DNA from: Planktophila sp965267775
Lineage (GTDB): Bacteria; Actinomycetota; Actinomycetes; Nanopelagicales; Nanopelagicaceae
Assembly (NCBI GenBank): GCA_965267775.1
Contig: OZ254140.1
Location: 1,302,001 to 1,366,000, forward strand
Direction: 5' to 3'
DNA: 64,000 nt
The stretch's first letter is position 1. Each line of letters begins with the position of its first letter. Shown here in pieces: positions 53,120 to 60,625 of the stretch. The notes below the pieces were generated by a model. That model was not told where the DNA came from. It ran no database searches and saw only the letters and a list, made by a program, of their open reading frames with translations. The position numbers and the translations under genes were made by a program.

Positions 53120-54490
53120 TTATAAAGTGCCAAGTGCCGCCAAATAGCGCGCCAGCACCGTGGGCTCAGGCTCCGCGTGGCTCAGGGTCATCTCATTATG
53201 CGACCATTGAGGGCGGCGCTGATGGAGCGCCCATGCGGCTTGGATTGCCGCCCCTTCGCTGACATATTCGCCAGGGGTCGGAATATGTACTGGCAGGCCA
53301 AAGATCTCAGATGTGATCTGTTGGACCGCCTTATTACGCGCCGCCCCTCCCACTAAGAGGAGTCGTGAAATCTCAACACCTTCTTTGCGAAGAGCTTCTG
53401 CCGCATAGGCAAGTCCAGCAATCACGCCCTCAATGCTTGCTCTGGCAACATTTGCTGGAGTGAAATTTGTATGAGTAATGCCGGAGATGGCTCCGAGCGC
53501 ATCCGGTCTATTCGGTGTTCGCTCACCATCAAAGTGCGGTGCCATCATCAGGCCATCTGCACCAGGTGAAGCTTGTAGCGCGAGTTGGCTATATTCTTCA
53601 AAGCCAACACCTAATAACTTTGCTGTTGCATCAAATATTTTTGCTGCATTGAGTGTGCAGGCAAGTGGGAGAAAGTGTCCAGTTGCATCTGCAAATCCGG
53701 CGACCTCACCAGATTGATCATGAGATGGTGAGGATGAGACAGCAAATGCAGTGCCACTTGTTCCTAACGAAATGATTAAGTCGCCGACAACCGCACCGAT
53801 TCCAAGAGCAGCACCTGCATTATCTCCCGCACCACATGCAATCACTGTCTTACCCACTCTTGCACCGACTTCACCAGGAGCAACAATCCGAGGAAGAACC
53901 ATATTCTTTTTCCCAGCAACCCATTCGAGAATCTCTGGAATATAAATATTGTTGATGGGGTCAAAGTAACCAGTGCCAGATGCATCAGAGCGGTCTGTGA
54001 AAATATCTCTTATATCCGTGCTGCCAGAGAGTTTCCAAGAGAGCCAATCATGAGGAAGTGCAATCGCTGCAATGCGAGCTGCGTTCTCTGGCTCGTTCTC
54101 AAGAACCCACCGAACTTTAGATGCGGTAAAGGATGCAACCAATTGTGAACCAGTTCTTTGAACAATATCTGGGAAAGCAGCATTAATCGCAGCTGCTTGT
54201 GCCGCAGAACGAGTGTCATTCCAAAGTAGTGCTGGGCGAATGACTTCGCCTTCACTATCGAGTAAGACCATTCCATGTTGCTGACCACCGATGGAGATTG
54301 CATCTAACGATTCAAGGCCACCAATTTCTGCAATAACTGCATAGAGTGCATCGAGCCAGTGTTGCGGATCAACCTCTGTCCCATCGGGGTGCGGTCGTGA
54401 AGCTTCTGCGAGAAGTGCACCGCTCTCGCTATCACGCACAACAATCTTTACCGATTGAGTAGAAGAATCAACCCCTGCAACTCTGGCCAT
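53120..54490 (-). CDS. xylB: Xylulokinase
   Basis: 456-residue FGGY-family kinase. N-terminal phosphate loop VDSSTQSVKIVV, substrate region SIGGQQHGMVLLD and LWNDTRSAAQA, and the C-terminal FGGY signature region LLLVGGAARNKAVQQ are visible. It phosphorylates D-xylulose made by XylA. It starts one base after the xylA stop. The 144-base gap to xylF holds the leader structure at 52996-53035 and no gene. Confidence 0.94.
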   Translation of the reverse strand: MARVAGVDSSTQSVKIVVRDSESGALLAEASRPHPDGTEVDPQHWLDALYAVIAEIGGLESLDAISIGGQQHGMVLLDSEGEVIRPALLWNDTRSAAQAAAINAAFPDIVQRTGSQLVASFTASKVRWVLENEPENAARIAAIALPHDWLSWKLSGSTDIRDIFTDRSDASGTGYFDPINNIYIPEILEWVAGKKNMVLPRIVAPGEVGARVGKTVIACGAGDNAGAALGIGAVVGDLIISLGTSGTAFAVSSSPSHDQSGEVAGFADATGHFLPLACTLNAAKIFDATAKLLGVGFEEYSQLALQASPGADGLMMAPHFDGERTPNRPDALGAISGITHTNFTPANVARASIEGVIAGLAYAAEALRKEGVEISRLLLVGGAARNKAVQQITSEIFGLPVHIPTPGEYVSEGAAIQAAWALHQRRPQWSHNEMTLSHAEPEPTVLARYLAALGTL

Positions 54491-54491
54491 A

Positions 54492-55646
54492 TTAGATAGA
54501 GACGCCCATCAAATGTTCCATTGCTAATTGATCGAGAACCTCGTAGTGATAAGCGCGCTCACCTGCTGCCTCAACATCAAATGAATCGGCTGCTAGATCT
54601 CTCCAAGTTTCACCGGCGGCGAGAGTTGGCACCAATAGCTGATCGACATGAGAATTTTTCATTGCGGCTATTACTCGTGGATCGCTGCGGAAGGCGGCGG
54701 CACGATCCTTAAGGATTAAGTAGGTGCGCATATTTGATGTTGCTGATGCCCAGACGCCATCCATGTTTTCTGTGCGCACTGGCTTGTAATCAAAGTGACG
54801 TGGCCCGGCGTAACCGTAGCTCTCAAGGAGATCGACTAAAAAGAATGCACTCTTGAGATCGCCGTGGCCAAAGACAAAGTCCTGGTCATACTTGGGACCA
54901 CGCTGACCGTTGAGATCAATATGGAAGAGCTTCTTCTGCCACAGTGCCTGTGCAATACCGTGAACAAAGTTGAGGTTCGCCATCTGCTCATGTCCCACCT
55001 CAGGATTGAGACCTACTAATTCTGGATGATCTAGCTCAGAGATGAAGCCGAGGGCGTGTCCAATGGTTGGTAAGAAGATATCTCCGCGTGGTTCATTTGG
55101 TTTTGGTTCAATTGCAAACTTGAGATTAAATCCTTGATCAATAACGTACTGGCCGAGAACGTTAAATGCCTCTTTATAACGCTCTAAAGCGACATAGGCA
55201 TCCTTAGAACTCTCTGACTCAGCTCCTTCACGTCCACCCCAGCAGACATAAGTCTCTGCACCAAGATCTACTGCTAAATCAATATTGCGCATTACCTTGC
55301 GAATTGCATATCGACGAATATCGCGGTCATTACTTGTAAATGCGCCATCTTTAAAGACTGGGTGGCTAAAAAGATTTGTTGTTGCCATGGGAACTTTCAT
55401 TCCGGTCTCTGCCAGCGACTTCTTGAAGCGATCAATATGCGCCTGACGGGATGAGTCATCTGAGCCGAATGGAATCAGATCATCATCGTGAAAGGTAACG
55501 CCGTACGCGCCACGCGCTGCTAATTGGTGAACAGTCTCGACTGGATCTAGCGCCGGACGTGTGGGATCTCCAAAGGGATCACGAGCCTGCCATCCCACGG
55601 TCCAGAGACCAAAGGTGAACTTATCTTGAGGTGTGGGTGTGAACAT
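54492..55646 (-). CDS. xylA: Xylose isomerase
   Basis: 384-residue TIM-barrel enzyme of the actinobacterial class I type. The catalytic His is in GVTFHDDDLIPFG, metal ligands in KFAIEPKPNEPRGD and GLNPEVGHEQMA, and HIDLNGQRGPKYDQD holds the second metal site. It converts xylose to xylulose with Mg2+ or Mn2+. The ATG at 55646 (MFTPTPQDKFTFGLW) is chosen because this is the standard N-terminus and GAGAGGT lies six bases before it; a start 51 bases upstream is also in frame. Confidence 0.95.
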   Translation of the reverse strand: MFTPTPQDKFTFGLWTVGWQARDPFGDPTRPALDPVETVHQLAARGAYGVTFHDDDLIPFGSDDSSRQAHIDRFKKSLAETGMKVPMATTNLFSHPVFKDGAFTSNDRDIRRYAIRKVMRNIDLAVDLGAETYVCWGGREGAESESSKDAYVALERYKEAFNVLGQYVIDQGFNLKFAIEPKPNEPRGDIFLPTIGHALGFISELDHPELVGLNPEVGHEQMANLNFVHGIAQALWQKKLFHIDLNGQRGPKYDQDFVFGHGDLKSAFFLVDLLESYGYAGPRHFDYKPVRTENMDGVWASATSNMRTYLILKDRAAAFRSDPRVIAAMKNSHVDQLLVPTLAAGETWRDLAADSFDVEAAGERAYHYEVLDQLAMEHLMGVSI

Positions 55647-55731
55647 TGGATGACCTCTCACGTAGCGCGTATTAATTGAGCAGCACTCTAACTGCAAGCA
55701 GGTGAGATTTCTAGATACTTTGTAAGGAAGA

Positions 55732-56787
55732 TTATTGGTTACGAGAAATCCAGAGAGAGGCCATATGGTCTGGAACCTTGGCTAGCACTCCTTCATAGAA
55801 CTTAATCTTCGATTCTGGTGAGACTTTCCAGTTGTATTCCTCTTCTAACAAGACCTTGAGAAACACCTTCGCCTCAATCTCTGCAATGTGGTTTCCCAAA
55901 CAGGTATGAGGTCCAAAGCCGAAACTTAAGTGTGGATTACGTGGCCTGCGGATATTAAGCTCTCCTGGATTATCAAAGACCGTCTCATCGAAATTACCTG
56001 AGATAAAACTGATCTGCACATATCGATCTTCAGGCAATTCTGAAGCAGTTGACTCTGGTGTTGTTGTTCTAGCCATCGCAGGCAGCGGGGTAAGGAATCT
56101 CAGAAACTCTTGAATAGCGCCATCGATCAGCGTTGAATCTTCTTTGAGAGAGTGGAAATCTTCAGGTGAGTTTCCTAGGTGCCAGATAATTCCAGTAAAT
56201 AACTTAACGACAGTATCGCGACCACCTGCAAGGAGAACTCCCGCTATCCCCCGGAACTCATCGGCTGAGATAACTTTTCCATCAATCTCAAGACGTGCTA
56301 TCTCTCGCCAAATATCATCCGAATCTCCCACAAGGGCTTCGGCATAGATGCGATCTAAGTAGGAATGGAGAACATCTCCACTTCGGGTCGGACCAGCTGC
56401 CGTCCACACATCAGGTCCCCAAGAGATCCACTCAGCAACATCTTGTGGGCGGTTATAGATAACTCCAAGATTCTCCATCACTAAAGGAAGGGCTAGTTCA
56501 GAGATAACTTCTCCACTATTGGAGAGGAAGTTTCGAATTAACTCACGGGAGATCCGCTCAAACTCTGGAATGTTCTTCTCGATTGCTGGTTTCACAAAGT
56601 GTGGAGTCAGCGCTGCTCGATATAAATGGTGACGTGGTGGATCAACTTCTAAGGGAAGTTGGCGGTAGTCACGAACATCGGCATCACCTTGGAGATCTGA
56701 TGAATATGTCTCAGTATCGCGAAGCGCCTGGCGGACTGCTTTATGTCCGGTGATTTCGCGGGTAATGGGAACTTTCACGACAGCCAT
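55732..56787 (-). CDS. Cytochrome P450, short form
   Basis: 351-residue P450. Haem-binding loop FGFGPHTCLGNH with the ligand Cys, ExxR in IQEFLRF, and I-helix GGRDT are all present, so the haem and oxygen sites look intact. It is shorter than the usual ~400 residues, with the N-terminal region missing. Substrate unknown. No ferredoxin or reductase gene is nearby. It lies 85 bases upstream of xylA on the same strand, but it has its own leaderless promoter and xylA has a separate ribosome-binding site, so a shared function is not implied. Confidence 0.88.
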   Translation of the reverse strand: MAVVKVPITREITGHKAVRQALRDTETYSSDLQGDADVRDYRQLPLEVDPPRHHLYRAALTPHFVKPAIEKNIPEFERISRELIRNFLSNSGEVISELALPLVMENLGVIYNRPQDVAEWISWGPDVWTAAGPTRSGDVLHSYLDRIYAEALVGDSDDIWREIARLEIDGKVISADEFRGIAGVLLAGGRDTVVKLFTGIIWHLGNSPEDFHSLKEDSTLIDGAIQEFLRFLTPLPAMARTTTPESTASELPEDRYVQISFISGNFDETVFDNPGELNIRRPRNPHLSFGFGPHTCLGNHIAEIEAKVFLKVLLEEEYNWKVSPESKIKFYEGVLAKVPDHMASLWISRNQ

Positions 56788-56793
56788 AGAGTG

Positions 56794-56799
56794 AACCTA
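56794..56799 (-). promoter_or_regulatory. -10 element of leaderless P450 promoter
   Basis: Minus-strand TAGGTT, six bases, ATG at 56787. Confidence 0.55.
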
Positions 56800-56852
56800 A
56801 GTTGGCGCAGATGGAGAGTCAAGGATGTATATAAATGATCACAAGAGAGGAG

Positions 56853-56925
56853 TGGGCCCAGACGGGCTCGAACCGTCGACCCACGGATTAAAAGTCCGTT
56901 GCTCTACCGACTGAGCTATAGGCCC
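56853..56925 (-). tRNA. tRNA-Lys (anticodon UUU)
   Basis: 73-base cloverleaf. Acceptor GGGCCTA pairs with TGGGCCC (one G-U), discriminator A. The D-arm has TAGCTCAGTCGGTAGAGC, anticodon loop CTTTTAA with TTT, and T-arm GACGGTTCGAGCCCGTC. CCA is not encoded. It is transcribed leftwards; its 5' end faces the accessory island. Confidence 0.95.
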
Positions 56926-56947
56926 CACTGCGTAACACGCTTGAATG

Positions 56948-56971
56948 ATTAACTAATCAAGCATGACGATT
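56948..56971. repeat. Palindromic sequence upstream of tRNA-Lys
   Basis: TGATTA-AC-TAATCA, a perfect inverted repeat, nested in a looser GCTTGA...TCAAGC pair. It lies between the tRNA promoter side and the island; role unknown. The rest of 56926-57091 holds no gene I can support. Confidence 0.35.
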
Positions 56972-57091
56972 ATGCCAAGTTGATGGAAGTTACGCCAATT
57001 TCAGGGAAGTGGAGTGACAGATGAGTGACATATTAAGGGACTTTCACACTTCACAGATGAAAATGTCATAGCCATCCGTCAAACTAAGGAC

Positions 57092-58648
57092 ATGACAGAA
57101 AAGAAGTCTCTCAAAGACTCCCACCCCGATTTGGCCCTCGAGGCCAACGGTTGGGATCCAAAAGATTTCACTTCTGGATCAAATGCCAAGAAAGCTTGGC
57201 GTTGTTCAAAGGGCCACATCTTCGAGGCCAGCATTGGACAAAGAGCTAGGAAGGATGGGCCGACGACCTGCCCTTTCTGCTCAGGTCAAAAAGTATTGGC
57301 AGGCTTTAACGATTTGGCCTCGACCCACCCTGCGCTCGCTAGGCAGGCTGACGGTTGGGATCCAAGGACGGTTTCCGCTGGGAGTCGAAAGCGATTGTCT
57401 TGGATCTGCCCTAAAGGGCATAGCTTCGAATCTGAAGTTCGGAATGGGACCACTTCAAAGTCTGAGTACTTCTGCCCCATCTGCAACGGGATGCAGGTGC
57501 TTGTTGGTTTCAACGACCTTGCAACTACAGATCCTGATGTTGCCAAGGAAGCGGATGGATGGGATCCAACTTCTGTAACAAGAGGAAGCAACAAGAAGCG
57601 TTCCTTTCGTTGCCCAAATGGTCATCTCTATACAGTTGCGGTTGCTGTTCGGGCTGTAGCTGGCCATGGATGCAGAATCTGTAAGAATCAAGTTTGTGTA
57701 ATCGGGTTTAATGATTTAGCAACTGCTTATCCTGAATTAGCGAATCAGGCTGATGGTTGGGATCCAACAAATGTAGTCTTCGGATCAACTTCTAGAAGAA
57801 ATTGGAAATGCGCCCTCGGGCACACTTGGTCAGCGACTGTCATAGGAAGAACTCAAGGGGAAAAAGACTGTCCGTTCTGTACCAATATGAAAACTTGGAC
57901 AGGATTTAATGATCTCGCAACAACTCATCCTCATCTCGTACCAGAAGCAGATGGGTGGGATCCAACAAAAATTCATGCAGGCACAAATAAGAAGTTAGAT
58001 TGGAAATGCAGTAGGGGTCACAGATGGTCAGCAACTGGATCTTCAAGAAGTGGAAACGAAACGGATTGCCCTGTCTGCTCAAATAGAATTGTTGAAATTG
58101 GATTTAACGACTTAGCGACCACCCATCCCGACTTAGCGAAAGAAGCCCAAGGATGGAATCCGAAGACGGTTGTTGCTGGAAGTAATAAGAAAGTTAAATG
58201 GATTTGCGGAAAGGGCCACCCTTGGTCAGCCGTTATTGCCAACAGGGCTATGGGGCGAGAAACAGGATGCCCAACTTGTGCGACGACGGGTTTCGATCCC
58301 AATATCGATGCTTGGCTCTACTTGCTCGAGCACCCTGTATGGGAGATGCTTCAGATTGGAATTACCAATTCGCCAACTACACGCCTCAAGAAGCACCAAA
58401 AGCTTGGTTGGGTTGTACTTGAGCTCAGGGGACCAATGGACGGACTCCTAACCAGAGGCTGGGAAGCCAGCATCCTCCATATGTTGCGAGCGCAAGGCGC
58501 TGAGCTGGCACCTTCACAGGTCGCTGGGCAGTTCGATGGGTATACAGAGGCATGGATGACCAGCTCACACCCTGTGAAAAGTCTGACCCAGCTTATGGAG
58601 CAAGTCAGAGATGGAGAGGCTGGGGAGGGCCCAGAGCTCATATCCTGA
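57092..58648 (+). CDS. Six tandem zinc ribbons fused to a GIY-YIG-like domain
   Basis: 518-residue protein. Residues 1-398 are six ~66-residue repeats of the DUF4379-type zinc ribbon: each has GFNDLATTHP...ADGWDP then CxxGH...CPxC. The Cys/His clusters lie at ~38-63, 106-131, 174-197, 240-263, 306-329 and 372-396; the third has CRIC. Residues ~408-470 look like a GIY-YIG nuclease core: AWLYLLEHP, LQIGITNSPTTRLKKH (arginine) and RGWEASILHML (glutamate). The zinc ribbons probably bind DNA and the C-terminal domain may cut it; neither is shown. Such ribbons are found next to nuclease domains in presumed restriction or mobile proteins. It lies in an integrase island. No clear ribosome-binding site at proper spacing. 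Confidence 0.75.
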   Translation: MTEKKSLKDSHPDLALEANGWDPKDFTSGSNAKKAWRCSKGHIFEASIGQRARKDGPTTCPFCSGQKVLAGFNDLASTHPALARQADGWDPRTVSAGSRKRLSWICPKGHSFESEVRNGTTSKSEYFCPICNGMQVLVGFNDLATTDPDVAKEADGWDPTSVTRGSNKKRSFRCPNGHLYTVAVAVRAVAGHGCRICKNQVCVIGFNDLATAYPELANQADGWDPTNVVFGSTSRRNWKCALGHTWSATVIGRTQGEKDCPFCTNMKTWTGFNDLATTHPHLVPEADGWDPTKIHAGTNKKLDWKCSRGHRWSATGSSRSGNETDCPVCSNRIVEIGFNDLATTHPDLAKEAQGWNPKTVVAGSNKKVKWICGKGHPWSAVIANRAMGRETGCPTCATTGFDPNIDAWLYLLEHPVWEMLQIGITNSPTTRLKKHQKLGWVVLELRGPMDGLLTRGWEASILHMLRAQGAELAPSQVAGQFDGYTEAWMTSSHPVKSLTQLMEQVRDGEAGEGPELIS

Positions 58649-58839
58649 AAATGTTAATAATTTTTAAAAATGCATGATTCCGCTATTGGCAAAAGATTGT
58701 CGAATTAGATAGTCCGCCCATATATCTAATTGAATAGTCGCTTAAGAATGCATTGCGAGAAGATAAACACTCGCATAGTTAGACAATTCATAGTCTATAG
58801 TAATTGGAATCGAATCTATAGTCATTCTAGTCAACTTGA
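58649..58839. other. AT-rich intergenic stretch between convergent genes
   Basis: AT-rich, with runs such as AATTTTTAAAAAT near its left end. No gene seen. It could contain the terminators of both flanking convergent genes. Confidence 0.4.
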
Positions 58840-59628
58840 TTACCAAACTCTGCTCAGTTTAATTCGACTCTGAGGAACTTTGGGACGATTTTCAAAGAAC
58901 TCTATTTCCTCTTGAGTAAATGGAGGGTAATCAAATTCTGTCTTTTCAATTAAAGGTCCTCTCCATTTGCAGAAATAGTTATATGTTTCGTTGTGGATCA
59001 AGTGTCTGAACTCTTTTTCATATGCAGGATGATCAAGGAGGTCAATTGGTTGCCTGCCATAATTACCAGCAAGGCCTTCAAGTTCGCCGTCATAACAAAG
59101 GTATCTGCAATACTTTCCTGATCCTTGAGTGCCCTGCGTACGTGCGTCCATAATCTCAATCAACATATAGCCAACTTTTTTAGCTGCTCTTCGGCTGGCT
59201 TCATTTTCTTTATCTATGATTAATTCAGCAAAGCGAAACTTCTTTTCGTAGAAAGCGACTGAAGTTAGTCTTTTCAACATATAAGTTCCAACTTTTTTTC
59301 CTACATAGCCTTTTCTCATCCACAGCACAATTTGGCAACCTCTATCGCTGAGATTGCTATATGAGTAAGAGCCAATTCCTAGAATTCTTTCTCCATCAAA
59401 GAGTCCATACATGTCCACTGTTCTGTCTTTCAGAATCTGGTTGAAGAAGCTCCACATATCTTCGAAGGAGGGCTTTCGGCTAAAGAAAGCGAGGTCTAAG
59501 TAGGTCGACATGGACTCCATGCTCTCCTGATAGGCCGCTCGGAACTCCTTGAAGTCGTCTCGGGTGAGAATCCTAAAGTCAGTGTGGGCCAAGTCTTTGA
59601 CCTCTTGCTCTGTGGCGAAGTTGAGCAT
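58840..59628 (-). CDS. GNAT-family acetyltransferase-like protein
   Basis: 262-residue protein. The central ~150 residues match the RimJ/RimL-like GNAT fold: ILGIGSYSYSN, QIVLWMRKGYVGKKVGTYML (CoA-binding region) and IDKENEASRRAAKKVGYMLI. The C-terminal ~90 residues are Tyr/Phe-rich and unfamiliar (NETYNYFCKWRGP). Substrate unknown. It has a good ribosome-binding site (GGAGG, six bases), unlike many host genes. It is convergent with the zinc-ribbon gene and part of the island. Confidence 0.72.
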   Translation of the reverse strand: MLNFATEQEVKDLAHTDFRILTRDDFKEFRAAYQESMESMSTYLDLAFFSRKPSFEDMWSFFNQILKDRTVDMYGLFDGERILGIGSYSYSNLSDRGCQIVLWMRKGYVGKKVGTYMLKRLTSVAFYEKKFRFAELIIDKENEASRRAAKKVGYMLIEIMDARTQGTQGSGKYCRYLCYDGELEGLAGNYGRQPIDLLDHPAYEKEFRHLIHNETYNYFCKWRGPLIEKTEFDYPPFTQEEIEFFENRPKVPQSRIKLSRVW

Positions 59629-60139
59629 GAGCCACCTCCAAAGTCTCCTTCTGCGGGAGAGTTCTCTGTCTAGGGATTCCCCTAGCAGGCATAGCTATCC
59701 TTAAATGGATTCCATCATTTGAGAATATTCTTCATTCATCATTCTTAGATCTGAAGTCATTTCCAAAATTTAGAATTGACTTATCCCCCCCGTGTTCCCA
59801 AAGAGAAGTTTCTCTTGCCGAAGAGTTTTTCATTTTAGTTTTGTGAATAGACCCTCTCGGTCACACGATCTATCCCTTGGTCCATGCCAACACATGGTTC
59901 TTGATTTATCTGGCTAACAATTCAGCTGAGTCAAGAATGGTAAGTACCCTCATTCAATTTGTGTAACTAAAACAAACACAAAAGGTTGCTGATTGCTATC
60001 TCTGTTGAAAATCGGTGAAGAGTACCTTTGTTGCCCAACCACTTTTCCCTTATAGCTAGTTGCAGTGTCTGCCAGTGGCGACGGAGTTCACTCCGTGATT
60101 TTTTCTATACGCTAATTATACTAAATGTAAAATTCTAAC
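59629..60139. other. 511-base AT-rich stretch with no supported gene
   Basis: Low-GC and free of long reading frames on both strands. It contains small inverted repeats (AGAGAA-GT-TTCTCT near 59800) and ends with a terminator-like hairpin at 60081-60104. A small RNA transcribed rightward into that terminator is possible, but no known RNA family is recognised. Confidence 0.4.
60081..60104 (+). terminator. Rho-independent-type terminator in the island
   Basis: ACGGAG-TTCA-CTCCGT hairpin followed by GATTTTTT. It is oriented rightward although no rightward gene lies directly upstream. Confidence 0.6.
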
Positions 60140-60328
60140 TCAAACCGTTTTTTGATTTTCTATCCAACGATCTAATTCATCAACTTTGAATATTAGTTTT
60201 CTTCCAATTTTATAACTTGGCATTTGCTTATGTTTGTGGTTCTGATGTATCCAACTTACTTTGGTTGAAAGATAAGTTGCTGCTTCTTCTATACTGAGAA
60301 ACCTTTCGTGTGTAGTAGTTATTGTCAT
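60140..60328 (-). CDS. Excisionase/MerR-like helix-turn-helix protein
   Basis: 62-residue DNA-binding protein of the HTH_17/excisionase type: FLSIEEAATYLSTKVSWIHQ, then YKIGRKLIFKVDELDRWIE. It probably directs excision by the integrase encoded divergently 300 bases away, or regulates it. The start has a near-consensus promoter: TTGACG, 17 bases, TAAAAT, six bases, ATG. Confidence 0.85.
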   Translation of the reverse strand: MTITTTHERFLSIEEAATYLSTKVSWIHQNHKHKQMPSYKIGRKLIFKVDELDRWIENQKTV

Positions 60329-60334
60329 TATCTA

Positions 60335-60363
60335 ATTTTACAATTTGTGAATTTTTCCGTCAA
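60335..60363 (-). promoter_or_regulatory. Near-consensus leaderless promoter of the excisionase gene
   Basis: Minus-strand -35 TTGACG (60358-60363), spacer of exactly 17 bases, -10 TAAAAT (60335-60340), then six bases to ATG. It is the clearest complete promoter in the window. The remaining 60364-60590 is AT-rich without a gene I can support. Confidence 0.75.
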
Positions 60364-60591
60364 GAGTAATTTCTGTTTCTTGATTTCAATTAATAACTAA
60401 TTAGTTTTTCTTTGACTCATTTCAATAATTTGATTTGCTTGTAAATTTAAATGTTTGATCAACTAATTTGATTAACAGTTCCAGCTTCTTTTGTGATGTG
60501 CGCTCAATAATCTATGTTTAATTAGATATACCTTTTGAAGGCTCCCAAAACCCTTCCCCGCCACGCTCGCCCAGCAACTTGTCAGTGGTCG

Positions 60592-60609
60592 ATGGGATAA
60601 TTGACCCAT
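60592..60609. promoter_or_regulatory. Imperfect palindrome over the integrase promoter region
   Basis: ATGGGATAATTGACCCAT: arms ATGGG/CCCAT around a central AATT. It contains a -10-like GATAAT (60596-60601). Likely operator for control of the integrase. Confidence 0.45.
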
Positions 60610-60625
60610 TGGAAAAGGAGAAGAT

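Noticed and set aside
56853..56925. tRNA-Lys 3' end as the integration site of the island
   Set aside because: The tRNA points leftward, so its 5' end, not its 3' end, faces the island. No duplicate of the 3' sequence was found near the integrase. A faint resemblance between its 5' end and the 26-base repeat is too short to matter.
57092..58648. CRISPR-like array because of regular ~200-base repetition
   Set aside because: The repetition is at the protein level within one open frame; the DNA units are divergent and far longer than CRISPR repeats.
58840..59628. GNAT protein as antitoxin or toxin partner of the zinc-ribbon nuclease
   Set aside because: The genes are convergent, separated by 190 bases, and the GNAT protein is larger than toxin-type acetyltransferases; no coupling is visible.
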